A stretch of 64,000 bases of DNA from Geobacter argillaceus. Its GTDB lineage: Bacteria; Desulfobacterota; Desulfuromonadia; Geobacterales; DSM-12255. The position numbers and the translations under genes are program-made. The notes below the pieces were generated by a model, which worked only from the letters and a program-made list of their open reading frames with translations, made no database searches and was not told where the DNA came from. Positions 9,145-19,466 of this stretch are shown piece after piece. The stretch's first letter is position 1. Every line of letters begins with the position of its first letter. The stretch is taken from contig NZ_VLLN01000010.1 in the NCBI RefSeq assembly GCF_007830735.1, positions 1 through 64,000 on the forward strand, written 5' to 3'.

Positions 9145-12100
9145 CTACCCCGGCTCACCCATCCGGACGACAACCTGATGCTTCACCAGGCCCCGCTCCA
9201 ACGGGATTACGCCACCGGGAATGCGCTGGCCATCCATCTCCACCCAGGCGACACCGCGCTCGCAGCCGTGGGGGTTCTCCACCCGGATCGCGTAGATTGT
9301 TTCCCCGTGCCGGTAGCTGATGCTGAACCCCGGCCACGCTGCCGGAATGACCGGGTTCATCCGCAGCTCCCCCCCCCGTATCTGTAGGCCCAGCACCTCT
9401 TCAACCCAGGCCCGGTACATCCACGCTGCCGAGCCGGTATACCAGGACCAGCCACCCTGACCGACCCGGCCGGGCAAGCGGTAGACATCGGCCGCGACCA
9501 CGTAGGGCTCGACCCCGTAGTGCCAGACCGCTGCCGCATCGCGGGCGTGCTCGATCGGGTTGAGCATGCGCAGGAGCTGCACCGCCCGCTCGCCATCCCC
9601 CTTGCGGGCCATGGCCATGGCCATCCAGAGGGCGGCATGGGTGTACTGGCCGCCGTTTTCCCGCACCCCCGGGGGATACCCCTTGATGTAGCCGGGTGAG
9701 GGTTCCGATCGGTCGAACGGGGGGGCGAAGAGCAGCACCAGACCGTCATCCTCGCGGACGAGGTGGTGCCAGGCCGATTCCAGGGCCTGCTCGGCGCGCT
9801 TTGGGTCGGCGGCGCCGGAAAGCCAGGCCCACGATTGGGGCAGGGAATCGATCCTCGCCTCCGAGTTGAGCGCGGAGCCGAGGGGGGTGCCATCATCGAA
9901 GGTCCCCCGCAGATACCACTCTCCGTCCCAGCCGGCCTGTTCGACCCGCCGGATCAGGGCCACCCGCTCCTCGTGGTAGGTTTCGCTCAGCTCCGGTTGC
10001 TGCACAAGGCTCGACAGTTCGGCCATCCCCTGCAACAACTCGCACAGAAACCAGGCGAGCCAGACGCTCTCTCCCTTGCCACCGGCGCCCACCAGGTTCA
10101 TCCCGTCGTTCCAGTCCCCGGTCCCGATAAGGGGGAGGCCATGGGGCCCGGTCGTCAGGCCGCGGCTGACCGCGGCCCGGCAGTGTTCAAAGAGCGTGGC
10201 GCGTTCAGAGGTGACCTCCGGTGTGGAGAAGAGTTCGTGCTGCTCGTCGGTAAGCGTAGGGGCATTGAGAAAGGGGATCTCTGCCTGCAGGATCTCCTGA
10301 TCGCCGGTGGTCCGGACATAGTGGGCGACCACGTACGGAAGCCAGAGCAGGTCGTCGGAGATGCGCGAACGGATCCCGGCACCGGCCGGTTCATGCCACC
10401 AGTGCTGGACATCCCCCTCCCTGAACTGCCGGCTGGCGGCCAGCAGGATCTGGTCGCGCGCCAGTTCCGGCCTGGCGTAGAGGAACGCCGTGACATCCTG
10501 CAGCTGATCGCGAAAACCGAAGGCGCCGCCCGACTGGTAAAAGGCGGAGCGCCCCCAGATGCGGCAGCTCAGGGACTGGTACTGGAGCCAGCGGTTGATC
10601 AGGAGGTCGGCGGCCAGTTCGGGGGTGCGCACTTCGATGGTGCCCAGGAGCTCATCCCACCATGCCCTGGTCCGATCGAAGGCGTCCTCGAATGCCCGAT
10701 CCTCCCGGAAGCGGAGCACCAGCTCACGGGCTTCAGCCACTGACCCGGCCTGGCCCAGCATGCAGGTGATATCGCGTCGCTCGCCCGGAGCCAGTTCCAG
10801 GGTAGCCCGCACGACCGCGCATGGGTCCAGCCCGGCTCCGGTCCGTGGCGACAGCCTGGTCTGCTCCATGGCCAGCGGGTTGGCCAGGGAGCGGTTGCGG
10901 CCGATGAAGGCGCTGCGGTCGCCGCCGTACGAGTCGACCCGGGGCGTAATGGCCACGAAGGCGACCCGCCCGCCGTACTCGGGGTGGTAGCGGTTGTGCG
11001 CCAGGAGGGCCTGGGCTTCGTCATCCCAATTGGTCATGACATGCATCTGGGAGGTTTCGCGGTGCTCGGCGAGGGTCAGCTCCACATAATAGGTCAGCGA
11101 AAGCCGCCGCTTCCGGGAGGAGGCATTGGTGAGCGCCAGCCGCTGCAGTTTGATCGGCTCACCACCGCTCTCGTCCACCGGGACGAAGACGGTCAGCTCC
11201 TGCTCGATCCCGTTGCTGTTATGCTCGAAGACCGTATAGCCCGCCCCGTGCCGGGCCCGATAGGCGGTCTCTTCACGGATCGGTCCGGCGGTCGGCGACC
11301 AGAAGACGCCGCTCTCCTCGTCGCGGATATAGAGCGCCTCTGTTGCCGGGTCCAGCACCGGATCGTTCGACCAGCCGGTCAGGCGATTGCGCTGGCTGTT
11401 GCCATACCAGGTGAAACCGGACCCGGTTTCGCTGACCAGGGTGCCGAAGCTGGGATTGGCGATGACATTCACCCATGGTGCCGGGGTGTTGGTGTCGGGA
11501 CCGAGATAGATCGCGTATTCACGCCCGTCCGGGGTAAATCCGCCCAGGCTGTTGAAGTAGTCCAGCTCCATGAACGGGAGCGGCACCGAGGGTTCCCGGG
11601 GCGCACGTTTCCGGGCGAGCGTTTCCAGCAGTTCGGGAACCTCCACCGGCACCCCCAACTGCTGGGGCAAGGTGCCGCGTGCCGCCACCAGCACGACGCT
11701 GGCTGCGGCCTTGAGGAGCGTCAGATCCGCCTCCGGAATCTGCGCCGCGCTCTTCAGGAAAATCCCGCCTGCCCGATCAGCCGCCAGCGAGAGGGTATGG
11801 GCCTGGATCAACTGCTCCAGCCGTTCCTGAAGCGGCCGTTCATAGCCACCTGCCTCCTCGTTGAGGATCACCAGGTCGGTGGACAGACCGTGCAGCCGCC
11901 AGTAGGTGTGGGCCTGGAGCATCTGGCGCACCAGGCTGATATCCCGGCCCTCGCCAATGGTGATCAGGGCTATCGGCAGGTCGCCCGAGATGGCATAGGG
12001 CCAGAGTCCCGCCTGCCCCTTGCGGTTCTCTGCCAGGCGTTCGGCAGGTGGCCGCAAGCGGTGGTTGGGAAACAGCAGGTGGCTTGCCAGTTGCTGAAAC

Positions 12101-15100
12101 CGCCGCGCCTCGTCGGGCTGGATGTGCAGCAGCTGCAACTGCTGCTGGGCCGAGCGCCAGGCAAAATCCATGGCCCGTTCGGTCGCATGGGGGTCACCGT
12201 ACTTGTCCATCAGCAAGATGACCTGCTCGCGGCTTGCCCCGGCCGCGAGCACCAGGGAAACCCGGGCGCGCTGGCCCGGCTCCAGGGTGAGACTCCGCCG
12301 CAGGCTCAGGCTCGGCTCCAGGACAAACCCCTGGCTGTTGCCGAGCGGTTGTCCGGCCCCCATGGGATTGGCCAGGGTCCGGCCGCGGCCGATGAACCGT
12401 GCCCGGTCGGTTTCATACTGCCACCCTTGTTCGTGCGAGCTGTCAACCGCTGCCTGCTCAAGGGTCAGGCAATGGGCCACGTAGAGCGGCGGTTCGTTTG
12501 CGCTGCGCGGCCGCCGGAAGGCGAGGAGCGCCTCTTGCTCGGGAAGCGCCTCGGTCTGGATGAACAGCTTGTTGAAGGCCGGGTGCTGGCGGTCCGCATT
12601 GTGGGGCGCCATGGAGAGCTCAACGTAGCTGGTGAGGTTGAGGCGGCGAACGCTTGCGGAGCGATTCACCAGGGTAACCCGGCGTACCTCCAGATCGTCT
12701 TCCGGCGAGACGATGACCTCTGTTTCGGTATCGATACCGTTATCGGAGCGGCGGAATACGGCCCGGTCCAGGGCAAAATCCACGGCATACCCTTCAACCA
12801 TGCCGCCGACCGGGTGCCAGGTGGTGGACCAGACACGGTCCGGATCGGCCTCGTGGATGTAGCAGAAGGTCCCTTGGCCATCACGGGTCTGATCCGATCG
12901 CCAACGGGTAAGCTCCTGGCCCCCCCACTGACTGTAGCCGCCGCCGCTGTTGGTAACCATCACCCCATAGCTGCCGTTGCTGAGCAGGAGACTCTTGGGC
13001 GTTGCGGTATGGGGGGTGGTAAAACTGGTTCCTGCCGCTGCGACCGGATCTGCGCCCAACAGCGCCGGCTCATTCTGCCGCGTCGATATCAGGTGCAGCG
13101 CCGGCAGGGTCGGAATCCGTTCCTGCAGCAGGGCCTCAAAGGCCCGCACCCGCGAGTCGCCATGAAAGCGGCGCTGGAAGGGATTGCCCTGGAGGAAGTT
13201 GGTCAGCGCCAGGAACGCCATCCCCTGGTGATGGGCCATATACGCCTCGACGATCACTCCCCGCCTGAGAGGCTGCTGCCCGGCGTCCCGCTGCGGCTGC
13301 CGGCTGAAATCCATGGCCTCGTAATAACCGTAGTCGCCGAGCAGCCCCAGGCCGGCCAGCTGTTTCAGGTTCTGCACGGTCTCTTTCGGCGCCACGTTCA
13401 GTGCCATCAGGGTGGCATAGGGGGCGACGACCAGCTGTTCCTCCAAGCCGCGCTTCAGGCCGAGCGCCGGCACGCCGAACGCCTTGTACTGATAGGTTTT
13501 TTCCAGGTCCAGATCGGCAAAGGCTGACTCGGAAATACCCCACGGTACACGATGCGTGCGGCCGTAGGCGATCTGGACCGCCACCGCTTCGCCGGCCGCC
13601 TTGTTCAGGAGCGAGTTGCCATAGGAGCGCTGGAACAGGAGCGGCATCAGGTATTCGAACATGGTCCCGGTCCAGCTGAGCAGCACCCGTTGCCGGCCGA
13701 TTGCCCCGTAGGGGCGGCTCAGGGAGAACCAGTGTTCAAGCGGGACATCGCCCCGGGCAATGGCGACGAAACTGCCGAGTCGTGCCTCGCTGGCCAGGAG
13801 ATCGTAACTGGAAACGTCCGGACGGGCCAAGGAGACGTTGTAGCCGATGGTGAACAGCTTACGCTTTGTGTCGTAGAGAAAGCGCATGTCCATCCCGGCC
13901 GAAAGTTCGCGGACGTTGATGATCAACCGCTGTGCCATCCCCAGGGTTTCCCCGGCCAGCCACTGTGCTGTGGCAAAGGCCGTGATGACCCGGTCGAGCC
14001 ACGGGCCAAGCGGTGCGACAGCCGGAAGAGACTCCTCCCGGATCGCGCGCAGGATCGTGATCGAACCGATCCGGTCATGGGCAAGATCGAGAAGCGATGG
14101 CGCCTGCACCAAGTCCTGACGGATGGCGAGCAGGGCTGCCTCCCCCAACGGGGCAAGCTCCTCCCCGGTCTTTTCCGCCAGGATTTCGAGCCAGGTGAGA
14201 TAGCGGTCACAATTCTGCATCCAGGCCGCAACCTGCTGTTCGAGCTCGGCACCCCACGGTGTAGCCCCTGCGGCCGCGACAACCGCGCCGACATCGGCCT
14301 GCATCCGCCGTTGCAGGCCAAGCTGGCCAACAACACCGGCCGGCGGCGCATGCCACTCTGTCAGGAGCTGGTCCAACGGCTGGCGATACCGGGCGGTGCG
14401 TCCTGCCGGGGATTCGGCCTGTTTCAGGATTTCCCCGGTGTCGGCCAAGCCGGCAAAGGCCTGGCCATCCAGGAGGGGGGCGTGAACCAGCTCGTCAAGC
14501 CCCTGCTCCAGTGCCCACAGGGCACCCAGCAGGTTGCCGCTGTCGACGGTGGAGACGTAACGCGGCTCCAACGGGGCCAGGGTTCGGGTATCGTACCAGT
14601 TGAGGAGATGTCCTTCATGGCGCTCCAGACGGTCGATTGTTGCCATGGTGGCGGTCAGCGTTTCGACGACCCGGGTAACGGTCAGGTAGCCGCAGTCATG
14701 GGCGCCCAGGGCGCTGGTCATCCAGAGGCCGATGTTGGTCGGACTGGTGCGCATGGCCAGGCGGTTCTGGTGGGCGACCTGGTAGTTGTCGGGCGGCAGC
14801 CACGAGGTGTCGGCAGTGACAAAGGACGAGAAATAGCGCCAGGTCCGCCGGGCGACCTGCCTGAGGAATTGGCGGTCCGTTGCCGGCAGCGGCTCTGCAC
14901 ATTCTTGCAGGGCGGGTCGCAGGTTCAGGAGCCAACCGAGCAGCGGGGAGAGAAACCAGAGGACAAGCCAGGGGGTGGCCTGCGGCAGACTGGCCGGCAT
15001 GACGCGCCAGATCGCCCAGCCCACGGCGGCGCTGAAGATGCTCCCCAGGGCAAGGGTCGCAACAAAGAGCGGTTGCCGGCGGGAGGCGCTCCCGGTTGCC

Positions 15101-18100
15101 TGGGCCGTCCACTCCAGAAGATCGCGTCGGGAGATCAGGCGCCGGTAGCAGACCCGGGCGATGGCATCCAGGGTCACCGCTGCCTGGTGCGGCAGCAGGG
15201 CGGCGTCGGCGCTCGCCCGCAGCAGGTCGTGCAGCAGTTTGGACCGGGAGAAGTACTTCAATCCCTTGCGGGTGGTGGCCATGGTGAACGGCTGCGCCAG
15301 GGGGTGGAAGAGGAGTTGCAGGCCAACCACCAGCGTGGCGATGCCGCCGATCCTCGGTGAAACGAGCCAGGAGGCAATCAAAAGCCCCAGGCTGGTGGCT
15401 GGCAACAGGCTGCGGCGCAGGTTGTCGAGGATCTTCCAGCGGTTCAGGAGGGAGAGCGGATTGGCGCCGCGACCGCCGGCAGCCAGGGGAACCCACGGGA
15501 AGATCCACCCCGCGATCTGCCAGTCGCCGCGAATCCAGCGATGGGCCCGGCTGCTGTAACTCTGGTACCCCTGGGGGAATTCGTCGTACAGCTCGATATC
15601 GCTGGCCAGTCCCACCCGGACGTGCGCCCCTTCGATCAGGTCGTGGCTTAAGACCCACGCTTCGGGGAACCGTCCCGACAGCACGCGACTGAAGGCGGCC
15701 ACGTCGTAGATCCCCTTGCCATGGTACGATCCTTCACCGCACAGATCCTGATAGAGATCGGAGACTGCCTGGGTATAGGGATCGATGCCGATCGCGTCGC
15801 TGAAGAGCCGGCTGAAGGTCGAGGCGCTCGTGCTCGGCAGGGTGGGGCTCACCCGTGGCTGGATGATGGTGTAGGAGCCGGCCATGATGTTGCCGGCCCC
15901 GTCGAAACGGGGCCGATTGAGGGGGTGCGCCAGGGTCTCGACCATCCTGCGGGCCGTTGCATGCGGCAACTGGGTGTCGCTGTCCAGGGTGATGATGAAG
16001 CGGACGTCCGCCAACTGGTCCGGCTCCCCCACGTACACCAGGCGGGCAGCGCTCTCCGCCCGCGTGCCGTCGATGAGGCGGTTCAGCTCCTCCAGCTTGC
16101 CCCGTTTACGCTCCCAGCCGATGAATTTCTGTTCCGATTCACTCCAGGTGCGCTCACGATGGAAGAGGAAAAAACGCCCGGCACCATGGCGCTGGTTGAG
16201 CTCTGCCAGGCAACTGCTCGCGGTCTGCAGCAGCCGGCTGTCGTCTTCACGGGACAGCGTCGCGGCATCGGTGTAGTCGGTGAACAGACTGAAGAGCAGA
16301 TTAGCTTCCTTGTTGGCCAGGTAGCGAATCTCCAGCTTTTCCACCTCGGCGCGTACCGTCTCCGCGTTCACCAGCATCATCGGCACGACCACCAGGGTGC
16401 GGAAGGCATCGGGAATCCCCGCATCCTCGAAATCCATCTTGGGCAGGGGCCGGGGCGGCAGAAGACGTGTGATCAGGTAATTGACCACCTCGATTGCCAG
16501 CTGGCTGACCGGAATCAGCAGCAGCGGCAGCAGTCCGAGGCGGATGGCGAGTGGCAGCCCGTCCGGGGTGAAGGGGGCGATCAGGGCGAAAAACAGTGCG
16601 ACGAAACCGCCGATGCCGAAGGCATAGACAACGGCATGGTGGCGATAGATCCATTCCAGGGTGCGGTAACGGCGCGTTTCGCGGCAGGCGAGCAGTCGGG
16701 CCAGTTCGGCCCGGCCCTCGCCGACCAGCCAGGTGCCGACGTGGCTGGCCCGGTCATCGGTGGTTGCTTCGCGCTTGGCTGACGTCGCCAGCCCGATGAC
16801 GCGCTCCGCGACCTGCTCTTCGGCCTGGGCGCTGGCACGGGCGAGTTCTTCTATGGCCCGCCGACAGCTGTCACGGGTGGCAAAATCCATCCCGCCATAG
16901 ACCCCGGACGGATCGCGGCGCAGCACCTGCTCCACTTTGCTTAGTTTCTCGAAGATCTCCCGCCAGTCCAGCAGTGCCAGTTGGCGCAGGCTGGTGAAGG
17001 CGTTGCCGCAGGACAGCTGTTCCCTGGTCTGCCGGTTCTGCTCGCGTTGCGTGAGGTCGTGCAACGGGGTTTTGAGCGTGCGCTCAAGCCAGCTCTGGAC
17101 CGGCGCCAATGCAGCCGCCTCGTCGTAGAGCAGGCCGACCAGCTGGCTGCCGAAATACGGGGTGGGACATGGCTCCGAAGCAGCAAGCTCCGCCAGGAGC
17201 GCGAAGAGTTGGTTGGAGTCGCGGCGATTGGCGGCGATCAGCCTGTTTGCCCAGAAATCGGCCAACTGACGTTCACGCAGGTCCGCCAGGGCGGTGACGG
17301 CCAGACTCTGGATGCTTTCGATCAGTGCTACGCGCAGCATCTGGGGCATTGCCCAGAGTTCGCCGATCGTCAGCGTGCGCACCGCTTGGTGGGCCTCGAT
17401 GAATGCCAGGATATTCTCCCGGTCCAGGCGCTGTTGGTTATGGGAGACGAGATCCTCGGCCAGGCCGTAGATGCACGGCAGCCCCCGGTAGGGATCGGAG
17501 GCCAGGGTGGGGAGCTGCTGGTAGAAGCGCCGCGGCAGGTTTAAAAGGACATCGCGGGCGTTCCCCTCCAGGATGTACTCGTTATCGAGTATCCAGTCGG
17601 CAGCAGGCGTGGCTTTCTGTTCCAGGCGGCTTGCTGCGGTGAGGTCCGCGCAGACCTGACGGACCCAGTGCCGGGATTGATTGAGCCGCTTGAGCAGCCC
17701 GTTTGTCTGCTGCGGCCTGGGGTTTACCTGCTGCTCCCTGGCATGGCGCTCGGCATGCTCCAGAATCTGTGCCGGGGAAAGCTTTACCTCTTGTTCCCGC
17801 GTCTCTGCTCGCCGTTCGCGCCGGGGATGCATGACGAACAGCACCGGGGAGATATCGCTGCTTTCCCGCAGCATGGCCAGCGGCCGCTGTAACGATGCGA
17901 CCGGCGCCTGGAGAATCAGGACGGATTCCCCGGCCACGAGCCAGCGGGCGTGATCTTGCAGAACACCCGGCTCTACGCCATATTTGGAGCGTCGCAGCAA
18001 TAACAGGGCTGTCAGGGCGCCGATTGTGGCAGATGTCAGGGGCAACGCCAGGGACGTGGCAACGTTCCACCCCGGAAACGACTGCGACCAGTGCAGGAGC

Positions 18101-18372
18101 AGGCCGGCCATTTCGGCAATCCCTCCGAACAGACAGGCAGCAAGGGCTACCCCGAGGGCACGGCGCCAAAGGAAAGGGTCTGCAACATGGACATCTCCGT
18201 TCGTGACTTTATGCACCAGGGCGCTGCGGCTGAAGCCCTGCCGTGCCAGTTCCCGGAGAGCTCTCCGGGCTTCATCTTGTTGTGCGAAGTAACCAATCAG
18301 AATGCCAACGCCCACTATTTGTCCTTTATTCACTACGTAGTCGGAGCGTTCGGTCAGGGTGAGGAATTTCAC
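9145..18372 (-). CDS. NdvB-like cyclic beta-1,2-glucan synthetase (GT84 + glycoamylase-like + GH94)
   Basis: A very large membrane protein (3075 codons if the GTG at 18372 is used). That GTG has no ribosome site, while a GTG at 18315 follows AAAGGA at 6 bases, so the true start is probably 18315. Order: N-terminal hydrophobic helices (about 70-130), a long linker, membrane helices (about 590-650), a GT84 glycosyltransferase core with ITLDSDTQLPHA (about 795-805), further helix pairs (about 985-1020 and 1095-1150), a glycoamylase-like region (IGYNVSLARPDVSSYDLLASEARL, near 1500), two carbohydrate-binding/phosphorylase blocks, and a GH94 core with GTGDWNDGMN (near 2755), where the Asp is the general acid. 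Such enzymes build and cyclise periplasmic glucans at the inner membrane. It is somewhat longer than rhizobial homologues as I remember them. It stands alone. Confidence 0.9.
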   Translation of the reverse strand: MKFLTLTERSDYVVNKGQIVGVGILIGYFAQQDEARRALRELARQGFSRSALVHKVTNGDVHVADPFLWRRALGVALAACLFGGIAEMAGLLLHWSQSFPGWNVATSLALPLTSATIGALTALLLLRRSKYGVEPGVLQDHARWLVAGESVLILQAPVASLQRPLAMLRESSDISPVLFVMHPRRERRAETREQEVKLSPAQILEHAERHAREQQVNPRPQQTNGLLKRLNQSRHWVRQVCADLTAASRLEQKATPAADWILDNEYILEGNARDVLLNLPRRFYQQLPTLASDPYRGLPCIYGLAEDLVSHNQQRLDRENILAFIEAHQAVRTLTIGELWAMPQMLRVALIESIQSLAVTALADLRERQLADFWANRLIAANRRDSNQLFALLAELAASEPCPTPYFGSQLVGLLYDEAAALAPVQSWLERTLKTPLHDLTQREQNRQTREQLSCGNAFTSLRQLALLDWREIFEKLSKVEQVLRRDPSGVYGGMDFATRDSCRRAIEELARASAQAEEQVAERVIGLATSAKREATTDDRASHVGTWLVGEGRAELARLLACRETRRYRTLEWIYRHHAVVYAFGIGGFVALFFALIAPFTPDGLPLAIRLGLLPLLLIPVSQLAIEVVNYLITRLLPPRPLPKMDFEDAGIPDAFRTLVVVPMMLVNAETVRAEVEKLEIRYLANKEANLLFSLFTDYTDAATLSREDDSRLLQTASSCLAELNQRHGAGRFFLFHRERTWSESEQKFIGWERKRGKLEELNRLIDGTRAESAARLVYVGEPDQLADVRFIITLDSDTQLPHATARRMVETLAHPLNRPRFDGAGNIMAGSYTIIQPRVSPTLPSTSASTFSRLFSDAIGIDPYTQAVSDLYQDLCGEGSYHGKGIYDVAAFSRVLSGRFPEAWVLSHDLIEGAHVRVGLASDIELYDEFPQGYQSYSSRAHRWIRGDWQIAGWIFPWVPLAAGGRGANPLSLLNRWKILDNLRRSLLPATSLGLLIASWLVSPRIGGIATLVVGLQLLFHPLAQPFTMATTRKGLKYFSRSKLLHDLLRASADAALLPHQAAVTLDAIARVCYRRLISRRDLLEWTAQATGSASRRQPLFVATLALGSIFSAAVGWAIWRVMPASLPQATPWLVLWFLSPLLGWLLNLRPALQECAEPLPATDRQFLRQVARRTWRYFSSFVTADTSWLPPDNYQVAHQNRLAMRTSPTNIGLWMTSALGAHDCGYLTVTRVVETLTATMATIDRLERHEGHLLNWYDTRTLAPLEPRYVSTVDSGNLLGALWALEQGLDELVHAPLLDGQAFAGLADTGEILKQAESPAGRTARYRQPLDQLLTEWHAPPAGVVGQLGLQRRMQADVGAVVAAAGATPWGAELEQQVAAWMQNCDRYLTWLEILAEKTGEELAPLGEAALLAIRQDLVQAPSLLDLAHDRIGSITILRAIREESLPAVAPLGPWLDRVITAFATAQWLAGETLGMAQRLIINVRELSAGMDMRFLYDTKRKLFTIGYNVSLARPDVSSYDLLASEARLGSFVAIARGDVPLEHWFSLSRPYGAIGRQRVLLSWTGTMFEYLMPLLFQRSYGNSLLNKAAGEAVAVQIAYGRTHRVPWGISESAFADLDLEKTYQYKAFGVPALGLKRGLEEQLVVAPYATLMALNVAPKETVQNLKQLAGLGLLGDYGYYEAMDFSRQPQRDAGQQPLRRGVIVEAYMAHHQGMAFLALTNFLQGNPFQRRFHGDSRVRAFEALLQERIPTLPALHLISTRQNEPALLGADPVAAAGTSFTTPHTATPKSLLLSNGSYGVMVTNSGGGYSQWGGQELTRWRSDQTRDGQGTFCYIHEADPDRVWSTTWHPVGGMVEGYAVDFALDRAVFRRSDNGIDTETEVIVSPEDDLEVRRVTLVNRSASVRRLNLTSYVELSMAPHNADRQHPAFNKLFIQTEALPEQEALLAFRRPRSANEPPLYVAHCLTLEQAAVDSSHEQGWQYETDRARFIGRGRTLANPMGAGQPLGNSQGFVLEPSLSLRRSLTLEPGQRARVSLVLAAGASREQVILLMDKYGDPHATERAMDFAWRSAQQQLQLLHIQPDEARRFQQLASHLLFPNHRLRPPAERLAENRKGQAGLWPYAISGDLPIALITIGEGRDISLVRQMLQAHTYWRLHGLSTDLVILNEEAGGYERPLQERLEQLIQAHTLSLAADRAGGIFLKSAAQIPEADLTLLKAAASVVLVAARGTLPQQLGVPVEVPELLETLARKRAPREPSVPLPFMELDYFNSLGGFTPDGREYAIYLGPDTNTPAPWVNVIANPSFGTLVSETGSGFTWYGNSQRNRLTGWSNDPVLDPATEALYIRDEESGVFWSPTAGPIREETAYRARHGAGYTVFEHNSNGIEQELTVFVPVDESGGEPIKLQRLALTNASSRKRRLSLTYYVELTLAEHRETSQMHVMTNWDDEAQALLAHNRYHPEYGGRVAFVAITPRVDSYGGDRSAFIGRNRSLANPLAMEQTRLSPRTGAGLDPCAVVRATLELAPGERRDITCMLGQAGSVAEARELVLRFREDRAFEDAFDRTRAWWDELLGTIEVRTPELAADLLINRWLQYQSLSCRIWGRSAFYQSGGAFGFRDQLQDVTAFLYARPELARDQILLAASRQFREGDVQHWWHEPAGAGIRSRISDDLLWLPYVVAHYVRTTGDQEILQAEIPFLNAPTLTDEQHELFSTPEVTSERATLFEHCRAAVSRGLTTGPHGLPLIGTGDWNDGMNLVGAGGKGESVWLAWFLCELLQGMAELSSLVQQPELSETYHEERVALIRRVEQAGWDGEWYLRGTFDDGTPLGSALNSEARIDSLPQSWAWLSGAADPKRAEQALESAWHHLVREDDGLVLLFAPPFDRSEPSPGYIKGYPPGVRENGGQYTHAALWMAMAMARKGDGERAVQLLRMLNPIEHARDAAAVWHYGVEPYVVAADVYRLPGRVGQGGWSWYTGSAAWMYRAWVEEVLGLQIRGGELRMNPVIPAAWPGFSISYRHGETIYAIRVENPHGCERGVAWVEMDGQRIPGGVIPLERGLVKHQVVVRMGEPG

Positions 18373-18420
18373 GTGACAGGGGGCTCGGAAAGGAACCGCG
18401 CGGACTGTTCCAGAGGATTT

Positions 18421-18461
18421 GAAAACTGAGGTGGCTGGAGATGACCGGAAAACTGAGGGGG
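18421..18461. repeat. Short direct repeat, possible IS-end remnant
   Basis: GAAAACTGAGGTGG at 18421-18434 recurs as GAAAACTGAGGGGG at 18448-18461, 27 bases apart. Closely spaced direct repeats of this sort occur at ends of IS21-like elements, but no transposase is nearby. The remainder of 18373-18614 shows no gene. Confidence 0.35.
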
Positions 18462-18614
18462 GTCGAAATGATTGGGAGGAATGATTTCGGCGGTAGGTCA
18501 GTTGGTTAACTGTACGCCGTTATCAGGTTAATAGATAGGGATATTAATCTGCACGAACTGACAAAACCTTTTCTTGCGTCGACTTGTCAATTTTGCCCAG
18601 CCTTTGGTGTTTGT

Positions 18615-18914
18615 CTAAGGCATCTTGAGTAATCGCTCGCTACGCCAGACGCGAACAATCCGCACGCGGGTTTTATCGAGACGGTACACGATGCGAAAAG
18701 GTGGGTGGATAATCTCCCTCAGATGAGCAGTACCGAACTCAGGCACAATACGTCCGCTTTCCGGGAAATCGGCAAGTCTTTCAACCTGGGAAAACACCTC
18801 GCGCAACAAGCGCTCACCTACGTCAGGAACCTGTTGATCAGCATACCATGCTTGTATTTCTTCAAAATCCTTGACCGACGAGACCGCAAAGGTGATTGTA
18901 TGCCTACTCGTCAT
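18615..18914 (-). CDS. parE: ParE/RelE-superfamily toxin
   Basis: 99 residues with the plasmid-stabilisation ParE/RelE fold pattern: a helical N-terminal half with DFEEIQAWYAD, then ESGRIVPEFG, LREIIHPPFRIVYRL and a final strand VRIVRVWRSERLL. The start codon lies 4 bases after the antitoxin stop, as in a translationally coupled toxin-antitoxin pair. ParE members target gyrase and RelE members cleave mRNA on the ribosome; the sequence alone favours ParE, but the target is not certain. Confidence 0.85.
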   Translation of the reverse strand: MTSRHTITFAVSSVKDFEEIQAWYADQQVPDVGERLLREVFSQVERLADFPESGRIVPEFGTAHLREIIHPPFRIVYRLDKTRVRIVRVWRSERLLKMP

Positions 18915-18918
18915 ATGT

Positions 18919-19194
18919 TCAGCTTAAGCCAAGACGCTTTTTGACGTCCCCCAGGTTAATTTCTCGACCCTCTTCCAAGTCCATCAACCCCTGGACGACA
19001 CCTCGCAGAAATGAACGCTCATCCGATTCGGTCTCATAATCCTTAAGTGATTGGACAACGGCAACGCCTCGCCCCCTGTTGGTCAAGAGCACTGGACGAT
19101 GAGTTTTGTCAACTTGATTAACAACTCGACCGGGATTAACCTTCATATCGCTTAACGGGACGATATCTTCGGAGAATTTAGTCGATGTTTGCAT
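18919..19194 (-). CDS. Phd/YefM-type antitoxin
   Basis: 91 residues; the ATG follows AAGGAGG at 4 bases. The N-terminal half (VPLSDMKVNPGRVVNQVDKTHRPVLLTNRGRGVAVVQSL) is a typical Phd/YefM DNA-binding domain, and the acidic C-terminal segment (VQGLMDLEEGREINLGDVKKRLG) would wrap the partner toxin. First gene of the pair with the downstream ParE-like toxin. Autoregulation through an upstream palindrome is likely. Confidence 0.88.
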   Translation of the reverse strand: MQTSTKFSEDIVPLSDMKVNPGRVVNQVDKTHRPVLLTNRGRGVAVVQSLKDYETESDERSFLRGVVQGLMDLEEGREINLGDVKKRLGLS

Positions 19195-19219
19195 ATCTCC
19201 TCCTTAAAGTAATTTTCAT

Positions 19220-19237
19220 GGTACTATTAATAGCACC
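19220..19237. promoter_or_regulatory. Candidate operator of the toxin-antitoxin pair
   Basis: GGTACTATTAATAGCACC is an 18-base inverted repeat with one mismatched pair, 26 bases upstream of the antitoxin ATG and in the expected promoter zone. Phd-type antitoxins bind such short palindromes. Inference from position and symmetry only. Confidence 0.45.
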
Positions 19238-19466
19238 TGTTAAATGACATGTAAAGGGATCTATGTCTCCATAGCGGAGTCATGGATTTTGTTTGCCGTG
19301 TCAGCATCCGGATGACGGATATTATGCACACAATTGCCACGTCGTCCCCTTGATTGCTGCGGTCCGAAAGGTACTATTCGCGATGTTGATTTGTGCTATA
19401 TTCCGTTAATCGCGAAGTCTCCGAAAAAGCAGCCTCTCCCGTGCTGGGTGCGGCAAGGATCTGAAC

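Noticed and set aside
10984-13527. 847-codon plus-strand open frame inside the glucan synthetase
   Set aside because: Antisense to conserved glycosidase-domain sequence; repetitive Gly/Gln/Arg content with no motif.
18373-18614. A small gene in the gap between the glucan synthetase and the toxin
   Set aside because: No frame with a ribosome site or conserved motif; only a short direct repeat is visible.
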